Source: Pseudocercospora fijiensis CIRAD86
Lineage: Eukaryota; Ascomycota; Dothideomycetes; Mycosphaerellales; Mycosphaerellaceae
Direction: 5' to 3'
Assembly: GCF_000340215.1 (NCBI RefSeq)
Contig: NW_006921538.1
Span: 2,362,651 to 2,426,650, forward strand
Length of the DNA stretch: 64,000 nucleotides
The position numbers and the translations under genes were made by a program. This document shows, piece after piece, positions 57,234-64,000 of this stretch; position 1 is the first letter of the stretch; the number at the start of each line of letters is the position of its first letter. The notes under the pieces were generated by a model that did not search any database, was not told the origin of the DNA, and saw only the letters and a program-made list of their open reading frames with translations.

Positions 57234-58119
57234 ATGTAGGCTTACGCGAAGCTTACTCTATTGCCTAGCGACACCGCGATACTACCGCTATATTCAACCT
57301 TCGTATCGATACCTATACCTCTACGCTCTACATCTACTACCTCCGTAATACCCTCGCTCCGCGCGCGCCTTCGTACACCTTCGTAACGCACTTTTTTCCT
57401 CAATTCGACGACTTTTATAATAGCGAGTCTACTTAACTAAGTTACGACGCCTCGTAAGAAGGGACCTGCTACTTCTGCGGGTCGTAATAAGATCGGAAAT
57501 AGTAGAACGAGTATAGTACATTAACGCAAGATAGCTACTGCTGCTACCGCTAGCTCCGGTACTAGAAAGGGCGTCGCGAGTAAGGCTCCGCGTAAGACAA
57601 CGGCGGGCAAGGCTCCGCGCAAGACAACGGCGGGCAAGGCTCTACGCAAGACGACAACTAGCGCTTCTACTACTAGTAGCAATCGTACGAAGCGTCGATA
57701 GCGCCTAGGAAGTAAGTCCTATTTATAGCCGGCAGCGTAGCCGGCAGCGTAGCCGGCAGCGTAGCCGGCATTCTTACTGTCTTTTTACTAATCCTTCTTT
57801 AGCCGTAGCCCTCCGTAAGATTCGGTAGTATTAGAAGAGTTCTTAGCTCCTAATCCGCAAAACTCCTTTCTAACGACTTGTTCGCGAAATTGCCTAGGAT
57901 TATAGAACGGACCTTCGCTTCTAAGCCTCCGCGATAGGCGCCCTTTAAGAGGCTATAGAAGCCTACCTAGTTCGTATCTTCGAATATATATTTCTCTTCT
58001 ACCTCTTTTCGGACTATACTAATACTATTTTAGCGGTTAACCTTATAGCTATCTACGCGAAGCGTATAACGATTATAGACAAGGATTTTAAAGCACTCGA
58101 TCAGATTCTGAAAGGCTAG
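57234..58119 (+). pseudogene. Histone H3-like gene 2 (transposon-borne, canonical-like core, spliced)
   Basis: ATG 57234-57236 is in frame with the whole gene. Exon 1 (57234-57711) encodes a tail of about 150 residues with TRKGVASKAPRKTTAGKAPR followed by KTTAGKALRK: the KAPRK block of the H3 tail in tandem. The intron 57712-57802 (91 bp; GTAAGT, branch TACTAAT, TTTAG) contains a GCCGGC cluster and splits the codon inside G-T-VALR. Exon 2 reads VALRKIR-x-Y-x-KSS-x-LLIRK, PF-x-RLVREIA-x-DYRTDLRF and -x-ASAIGAL-x-EAIEAYLV, where nearly every x is a stop at a canonical H3 Gln. The segment after RIFE (about 57985-58033) is either a second intron (branch CTAAT, TTTTAG, but the donor GT is not seen) or a 16-residue insertion. 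Exon 3 reads NLIAIYAKRITIIDKDF and ends at TAG 58117-58119. Confidence 0.87.
57726..57770. repeat. GCCGGC cluster 11 (inside H3-like gene 2 intron)
   Basis: Four perfect TAGCCGGCA units with period 12, inside the intron 57712-57802. Confidence 0.9.
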
Positions 58120-58343
58120 AATGTCTACATTCGAGACGGTGCTAGGTAGGATGGATGTTCTAGTAGAAAGGATGTTCGTAGTATTATCTATAAGCTTTTC
58201 TATATGCGAAATAAGCCGCTGTTATACGGCGCTATATACCGCGCTCTAAATACTCTCTAAGTATATATATATAGTATAGTATGCTTTATTAGCCGTACGG
58301 AATGGAAGTCTCCTAAAATCCCGTTAGTACTAAGGAGTAAAAA

Positions 58344-58392
58344 GGCCGGCTACGCTGCCGGCTACGCTGCCGGCTACGCTACTAGCTACGCT
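58344..58392. repeat. GCCGGC cluster 12 (intergenic)
   Basis: GCCGGCTACGCT units with period 12, opposite orientation to cluster 11, decaying into GCTAGCTACGCT. Confidence 0.85.
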
Positions 58393-58443
58393 GCTAGGTT
58401 TTTCAAAGAACTAAAAGAAGATAGACATTCCGGTTGATTTGTA

Positions 58444-58983
58444 TTAGTTTAGATTTTTATAAAAAGAAAACAGGGAAAAATAAGGAAGGTTGAAGAGCCT
58501 AATAGTTATAGTTATAGGCATTATCCCTGTTTTCTAGAGCATATTATACACCTGCCTTCGCAACTCTACCTAATACTCCCTCTAAATATCCTTATACTCT
58601 ACCTACTAAAAATTCAACTAGGTACCTAGACCTATAGCTGCCTCTATATCTTTTACTATTTTCTATAGGTTGAAGGCCTCTTCTATAGCAGCCTCTACCT
58701 CCTTATACAATACGAAGTCACTACCTACCCTACCCTTTATATCTCCTAAATAACTAAGAGTTCTAAGGAACGAACTAGCATTCGGCCTTAGTATAGCGAG
58801 TAACTAGTAGAACGTTCTATAGAGCTACCTTATAGCTCTTTTATATACTATACCGATACCGAGGGAGGAGCTATCCTAGTACTTAATGTTGTCGAATAGT
58901 TCGGTAGGAAAGTGTATAAACTTCTTAAGGAGGAGGACTTCTAGGGAAATCGATAAGTTCTGCCTAGATCTAGATAAAGACAT
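58444..58983 (-). pseudogene. Unidentified minus-strand ORF in the hAT element
   Basis: Frame of 180 codons from ATG 58981-58983 (MSLSRSRQNLSISLEVLLLK) to TAA at 58444. About nine internal stops, all TAG, lie where Gln or Trp is plausible. Contains KKFIHFPTELFDNIKY and helical stretches (EVEAAIEEAFNL). No domain recognised. It is the only ORF of the element on the minus strand and starts directly beside the tRNA-like sequence. Confidence 0.45.
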
Positions 58984-58992
58984 TCTGCTAAG

Positions 58993-59073
58993 CAGTTAGG
59001 GAATTGAACCGTAAACGAAAGGATGAAATTCATACCTAAGGAGTGCAGTTTCCGAACTGAACTATAATGCCTT
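58993..59073 (-). ncRNA. tRNA-like sequence with A and B boxes (degenerate)
   Basis: On the minus strand: TAGTTCAGTTCGG fits the A box and GGTTCAATTCC fits the B box of Pol III promoters, about 45 bp apart. A 5' GGCATTA and a 3' TAACTGC can pair imperfectly as an acceptor stem. The stretch has more CA/TG than its surroundings. It may be a decayed tRNA, a SINE head or a Pol III promoter captured by the element. No clear anticodon arm, so no identity is given. Confidence 0.4.
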
Positions 59074-59395
59074 ATGTATATGTATATATGCTTTTGATTG
59101 GTTAGTGCCCTTAGCTGATTGTCTATAGATTTGAGGTTATATAAGTACCTTTATACAACTACGTAGCCTAAGTAGGATTCGAAAATTCTATAAGTACTAA
59201 GGACTAAAAATGCCGGCCACGCTGCCGGCTATACTGCTAAGTCTTACAAAGGGCTTGCTTGAAGCTACGTATACATTCGTACACTTCTTAAAAACCGATA
59301 AATTATATGGTTCGAACTAGCTACTTATATAGTTGCTTAGCAAACCAACCCAAACCAAACCAGAGTTTCGGCTTAGCAAACTAAACCAAACCAAC

Positions 59396-59415
59396 CCGAA
59401 CCACTGCGGGGTCTA
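59396..59415. repeat. hAT right terminal inverted repeat
   Basis: CCGAACCACTGCGGGGTCTA, the reverse complement of the left end except one RIP-type base. Confidence 0.93.
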
Positions 59416-59423
59416 CCTAAGAA
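59416..59423. repeat. 8-bp target-site duplication of the hAT element (right)
   Basis: CCTAAGAA. Confidence 0.92.
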
Positions 59424-59767
59424 GGAGATAGATTAATTACCTATCGGCCTTGCTTAGTTTACTAAGACTATCTATACGATAGCAATTTCTCTAATAGGTC
59501 GGATGCCTAGACAGTTCCTCTATTAATTAGGTAGACTATTTCGGGATTCGCTGCCTCGTTCGGATAGTACTTAGCCTTCTACTAGAAAAAGAAGGTCCCC
59601 GCCCCCTCCGCCTAGCTAAAGGAAATAACGATAGTTAGTAAAGCGGCTAGTTTCTAGGATCTAGGTGTAAATAGAGATTGCAGTTCCTTCCTCCGAGCGG
59701 CTTTTATCTAAATTTACTAAATTAAAGCTCCTAGGGGTATCTAGGCGACCCCTAGGAGGCTAAACTC

Positions 59768-59793
59768 TAATGCTACCCTAGGGGTAATATTAG
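59768..59793. repeat. GGGG palindrome in E2 leader
   Basis: CTAATGCTACCC / TAGGGGTAATATTAG; inverted orthologue of 45959-45988. Confidence 0.8.
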
Positions 59794-59904
59794 AAGAAAA
59801 CAGCCTAGCACACTATTTTCTCGCATAGCAATATCGAAACAAACCTACAATATATACTAAAAACACTTTCCTATAGCATTTTAATTTAACTACTTTATAA
59901 TAAT

Positions 59905-62105
59905 CGAATAAGCTTTAGCGAAAGCGAGCATTACGAATTAGCGGAATCTTCGGAATCTAATAACCTACCGGACCCTATTAACGAAGAAATCAGGCGACGA
60001 CTAGTTGTTATAAGCGCCGTCGACCTAGGGGCTATCGAGCCTTCTACGCCCGAGGCTCTCTATAATATCGTTATAAAGATAATTTAAGGGCAAACTAACC
60101 TTCTCCGTTAGAATAGGCGTCGCCCGCTAGAGCTAGGAAGTAGTAGGAACTCTTTATTCGAAGGGTAGAACGCTACGGCGTACGTAGAACGCTTTAAGGA
60201 CAACTTAGCCGAGTATAGACTCGAAGAGAAGTTAGACTAGTACAAGGTCCGGTCCCTTACGAGGACTACTATTACTAAGCTTTACCGAACCCTTAGAACC
60301 CTAGTTAGCTACCTAGAAAAGGACGACAAGTCTAATGCCGACTAGGAGGTCTTTAAGTAGGCCTTTGTAAGGGAGTATCGGGATCGCGATAGCCGTCGTA
60401 TTAAAGGCAGTCGTACGTAGCTTAAGAACCTCTATATAGAGAGGCGCACCGAAGATAACGACCTAAAGGAGTACGTCCGCGAGTTTGTTAAGTTAGCGGA
60501 CGGCATCGACTAGTAGGACCTCGAGAACTCTTAGAGAACGAGGTTGCTCCTTAAAGGGTTGCCGTAGTTTACGGCTAAGCGCATCTTCCGTCGCTACAAG
60601 CTTAGCGAAGCTAATTCTAAGACCTTTAGGAAGTATAAAGAGGTCCTAGAGGCTGTTAAGGACGATATTAATAGCTCCGCCGATATAAAGAAGTTTATTT
60701 ACGGCGAGGACCGGAATAACCTAGCCTAGGTAAGGAACGATACCTCGGGAACTAGAGGGCCTAAGTTTCTTCCTAAATCGCAAAGTAGTCCTAGTACCGT
60801 AACTCCTACCGTTACTAAGTATTCTTAGGACGTTGCGGACTTAGCTAAATCCCTAGCCTAGCTTAACCTTAATACGAAAGCACTACAGCGAGTTAGGGAG
60901 GTCCTTAATACTAGTATACTAAAGGATATGCTGCTAGTCTACTAGGTCTCCGATCCTAACTACCCTAAGGCCCCTTTAGTTAACGTCTACGCTATACGGA
61001 AGATCTATTCTAACTTGGATAGCAAGTGCTAGATGTACGGCGGTTTTAAATATATTCAATTAGACTGCCCTATCTAGAAGGAGCTTCTTAAGAGGAAGCT
61101 CGTTATATAAGTAAATAGTCGGTTCTACTATACCGACACCGGCGACAAGATTAACTTCGAGTAGGATCGTAGAGCCCCGAAGCTACCTTAACTTAGGAGT
61201 CTTCTAGAGAAGAAGTATAGTAGCAAGATCGAGTTTAAGGACACTAGGAATAGTACCCTCGCCGCTATTACTAAACGAGAAACTTAGAAGGTTAGGGCAA
61301 AATAGGTTAAGGAGCGGAGCAGTAACGGTACCGCTAAGCCTATTAAGGTTAACTTTGTATCTTAGGACCCGGACGTAGTTACTAATGTTTACGCGGTTAC
61401 TAAGAATAGTGTAGATATCTACGCTGCTATAAGGTCCTAAACTTAGTCGTCCTAAACCTAGTCCTAGGGCAAGGGTAAGAGCCCGCAGAACCCTATCCGC
61501 CCTAGTGCGGTAGCCCCTACTAGGATACTTAAGAAGCAGGCAGCTAATAAGGCTAAGAAATAGCGAGAATTAGTCGCTAAGACTAAGATACTCTAGATAG
61601 CCGAAGACCGTGCAACCCGAGCTAGTATAGCCTCTCCGGAGGTCTTAGAGACTCCGGATATCGATATAGAGGATGCTACTACCGACCTTAGTAGTACCCT
61701 AGGCCTAGCTAACCCGCCGGCCTATAAACGAAAGTTAGCCGACCTAAAGAGCTTTCGCTTTAATAGGTATATAAAGAAGTATAGTGCCGGGCCTACTAAC
61801 TCTTACGATATAAAGGCAAATGCTCTCTTTTAGGCTTTATAGTTCCTAGACCTTAAGTCTAACGTGTCTATAGGAGAGCTTCTAGCATACGGTTTGCCTA
61901 CTAACCTATTCTAGAGCCGGATTCCTAACGATGCTACCTTTATAAAAGACCTTGCAGCCCTCCGACGTAAATAGGGGCGAGAGGACTATATCGACGTCTC
62001 TTCCTTATAGTTCCTATCTAAATTTTTAGGGGCCTAGGAGTTAGTAGAAGGCGAATTAGTGACCTACGAGAGAGTAAGCGCTAGGCTAAACAGCTCCGAC
62101 TACTA
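59905..62105 (+). pseudogene. E2 gag
   Basis: Plus-strand gag: AYVERFKDNLAEYRLEEKLD, NDLKEYVREFVKLADGID and AKRIFRRYKLSEANSKTF form the capsid-like region. The zinc knuckle near 61025-61075 reads MYGGFKYIQLDCP: a Cys and the His have both become Tyr (TG to TA, CA to TA). Interrupted by RIP stops at Gln/Trp codons. Between palindromes 59768-59793 and 62698-62723. Confidence 0.75.
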
Positions 62106-62697
62106 ATAAATAGAGATATTTCCCTTAGTATATAAAGAGTAAATAGGGAGGTTGCGCTAGTAGGTACCTACTACAATATTATAGTAGACGCTTTCGGTAT
62201 ATACTTTTCCTTTACCTTCTAGATTGCCGCTAACCCGAACACGCTAATTATTCTAGGTCGTCTATAGTCTCGTATAACCCGGGGTATCTAGCGCAACTGC
62301 GACGATAGCTCCTAGGAAGGAACTATCGCTAACTAGAAGGGCAACCGAGTCGTATTTACTAGTTATATCGGAAACACTAGCTACAAATCCTACGAGGATA
62401 TCCTTGCTACTTCTAAACGCTCTTCGGGAAACGCTATAGCGCGGTTATAAGACCGGCAATCTGCGCTATAAGTTAATATAGCTTAAATAGGTTATATCTA
62501 GAGGTGCGCCGCTCCGTACGATAAGGCTAGTTTCTAGGCTCTATACTAAGGAGACGAATACTCGAAGCGATAGCGAGCATAATAGCATAACGGCTACCTA
62601 GTATACGAATCTCGGTAATAATGCTATCGTAGGCATCGCCGCCGGAAGCGGATCTACCCGAGCCCGGATCCGAACTAACTAATTAGAGCGCCGATCG

Positions 62698-62723
62698 AAT
62701 GCTACCCTAGGGGTATTATTAGG
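62698..62723. repeat. GGGG palindrome between E2 gag and pol
   Basis: AATGCTACCC / TAGGGGTATTATTAGG; inverted orthologue of 42705-42730. Confidence 0.8.
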
Positions 62724-62739
62724 AATCTAACGTTTTCGC

Positions 62740-63232
62740 CGGAATTATAAATCAGGATTACTAGCTACATACCTACCGACTTAAGGAGACTTCCGATAAA
62801 GTTTACGCGCTATTCTATTGTGCTAATCTCCGGGCCTAACGTTAAAGAGAGAGGGCTCGGGTATTACGAGCGGTTAGTATATATACCCTATATAAGAGGG
62901 TAGCTAACAAGATTAAGCCCGTAAAAGGTAGCGTGTATATAACCGATAGGTCTAATCCTAGCGGAAATCCTAACTAGCGACAAAAGTGCCTTAACCGCGA
63001 AGCGATATTAATACCTAGGGATAGTCTATACGACTAGAGGTATATTACTAAAAAGTTCTCTACTATTCCTAGGGGATCGAGGCTAACGCCGGAGAGACTA
63101 GCGAACATTAAACCTAGTATCGAGCTTTCGGATCTTAAACTAGATTTGCTATACGAGCTTCTATATAACCGCGAAGCCGTATTAGTATATAACTTTACGT
63201 ATCTAGGCAGGATTAACCCGGAGGTTGCCCCT
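62740..63232 (+). pseudogene. E2 pol, 5' fragment only
   Basis: Matches the start of E1 pol (reverse complement of about 42690-42190) up to GAGGTTGCCCCTCT, after which homology stops abruptly. Confidence 0.7.
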
Positions 63233-64000
63233 CTAATTTAGCTAAGGATGCCGGTAACGAACTTGCTCTAGCGATCCGTTAGCGTAAGGGCGCGAGTAAT
63301 AGTACTAGTAGGGTTAAACGCGTAGAGTCCTAGAGATATCGGGGCGGCAATAGGGCGTCTAGGAAACTAGTTAGTATAGGCCTAATTAGCCTTAAGGGCA
63401 GCGAAGGCATCTTAATTAGCGACATTACGTCCAATCTTTAATAGGCGGCTAATAAGGACACTCGTCTTAGCACTAGCATAGAGACTATACGCCTTAGCGG
63501 CCTTCTTAATATAGCTAGCATACATAGTAAACAGATCTTCGCCTAGCTTACTAAGGTCGTCGTACTGCTAATAGATAGATAGGGCGATAGATGCTTTGCC
63601 TATATCGGCCTTGTAAACTATATCGATCTCGGTAATAAGATATACGATAGAGTTACCCTTATAGGAACTATAGATATTCTTAGTTAACAGCATCGGCGAG
63701 AGGCCTCTATACCTACGCTTACTAAAGGAACCTTCGGAGGAAACACTGTCTTCTAGTAGCGCATCTAGTATATTAATATCCGAGTTACTATAGTTAGTAC
63801 TAGAAGGTGTAGTAGACTTCTTAGCGGCCTTCTAGAATACCTAGCGAGCCTATAACGCCTTCTAACGCGCTGCTTCTACCTTAGCGCGCTTATCTTGAAC
63901 TTCTTAAGGGACCTTACGGTTACGGGTCGAGCGGCGATCTTGTACCTATATCTCTATAGCGAGCGCTAGACTAGCAGCCGTATTAGCTTCCGTCTTAAGG
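63233..64000 (-). pseudogene. Fragment of an E-type third ORF, inverted relative to E2
   Basis: Homologous to 29170-29616 and 36754-37040 in the same orientation as in E1, but without the gypsy C insertion: the uninterrupted CGGCGAGAGGCCTCTA is at 63694-63709. Continues beyond the window. May be the end of a third, minus-strand E copy. Confidence 0.75.

Larger units (their letters stand above)
49478..59415 (+). mobile_element. 9.9-kb hAT transposon carrying histone H3-like genes
   Basis: 9,938 bp. Terminal inverted repeats are TAGACCCCGTAGTGGTTCGG (49478-49497) and its inverted partner (59396-59415), 19/20 identical; the single difference is a CA/TA pair. An 8-bp TSD is diagnostic of hAT. 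Contents, left to right: subterminal tandem repeats, a multi-exon ORF of unknown type, hAT transposase, histone H3-like gene 1, an unidentified ORF, a 361-bp tandem duplication, histone H3-like gene 2, a minus-strand ORF and a tRNA-like sequence. Thirteen clusters of a GCCGGC repeat are scattered throughout. Two to three times larger than usual fungal hAT elements. The whole element is RIP-mutated. Confidence 0.93.
48871..63232 (+). mobile_element. LTR retrotransposon E2 (inverted relative of E1), host of the hAT element
   Basis: Plus strand. LTR 48871-49148 (278 bp, reverse complement of the E1 LTRs), leader to 49469, interrupted by the hAT element, then leader from 59424 with palindrome (59768-59793), gag (59905-62105), palindrome (62698-62723) and the beginning of pol, until homology to E1 stops at about 63232. 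E1 and E2 form a long inverted pair. Confidence 0.82.

Noticed and set aside
50396..58392. GCCGGC clusters as a CRISPR array or simple microsatellite
   Set aside because: No regular spacers and no prokaryotic context; clusters are spread over 10 kb and tied to introns and gaps of one transposon.
27898..62723. GGGG palindromes as transposon terminal inverted repeats
   Set aside because: They lie inside elements whose true ends (LTRs with TSDs) are elsewhere, and no TSD flanks the palindromes.

Overview
The window reads as nuclear DNA of a filamentous ascomycete, most plausibly a Dothideomycete (inference from gene content and style). Genes have short GT-AG introns of 49-87 bp. HsbA-type and cysteine-rich secreted proteins are present. 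The repeats carry the signature of repeat-induced point mutation (RIP): CpA/TpG is almost fully converted to TpA, so most Gln and Trp codons of transposon reading frames have become TAG/TAA while CpG is kept. Two gene islands (about 1.3-7.4 kb and 13.7-20.3 kb) escaped RIP. Everything else is a nested graveyard of transposons whose order of insertion can be read from target-site duplications (TSDs).

Island 1 (all on the minus strand): a hotdog thioesterase (frameshifted), the HEL2/ZNF598-type RING E3 ligase of ribosome quality control, and an FAD-dependent monooxygenase (frameshifted by a 5-bp tandem duplication). Island 2: a class I SAM methyltransferase, LSM6 (minus), TRM112, a cysteine-rich secreted protein, a C2H2 zinc-finger protein, a doubtful small ORF (minus) and a frameshifted HsbA-like secreted protein. 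The islands were once contiguous: a 6.3-kb LINE flanked by an identical 18-bp TSD sits in what was a roughly 229-bp divergent promoter between the monooxygenase and the methyltransferase.

Transposon region (20.3-64 kb): a MULE; Ty3/gypsy element B (plus), split by element E1 (minus; 278-bp LTRs, 5-bp TSD CTACT), itself split by gypsy C (plus; 197-bp LTRs, TSD AGAGG). After the rest of B comes E2, an inverted copy of E1, into whose leader a 9.9-kb hAT element inserted (20-bp inverted ends, 8-bp TSD CCTAAGAA). At 63.23 kb E2 switches to an inverted piece of the E third ORF. A Copia remnant lies at the left edge (1-1110).

The most striking content is inside the hAT element: besides a recognisable hAT transposase it carries two different histone H3-like genes, a further unidentified ORF on each strand, and 13 clusters of a GCCGGC-centred repeat, several of them inside predicted introns. 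In the canonical-like H3 every in-frame stop of the aligned core falls on a glutamine of normal H3, which shows a coding gene later hit by RIP. A second system-level signal is a strong GGGG-centred palindrome that recurs eight times, flanking or separating ORFs in element E and following pol in element C.
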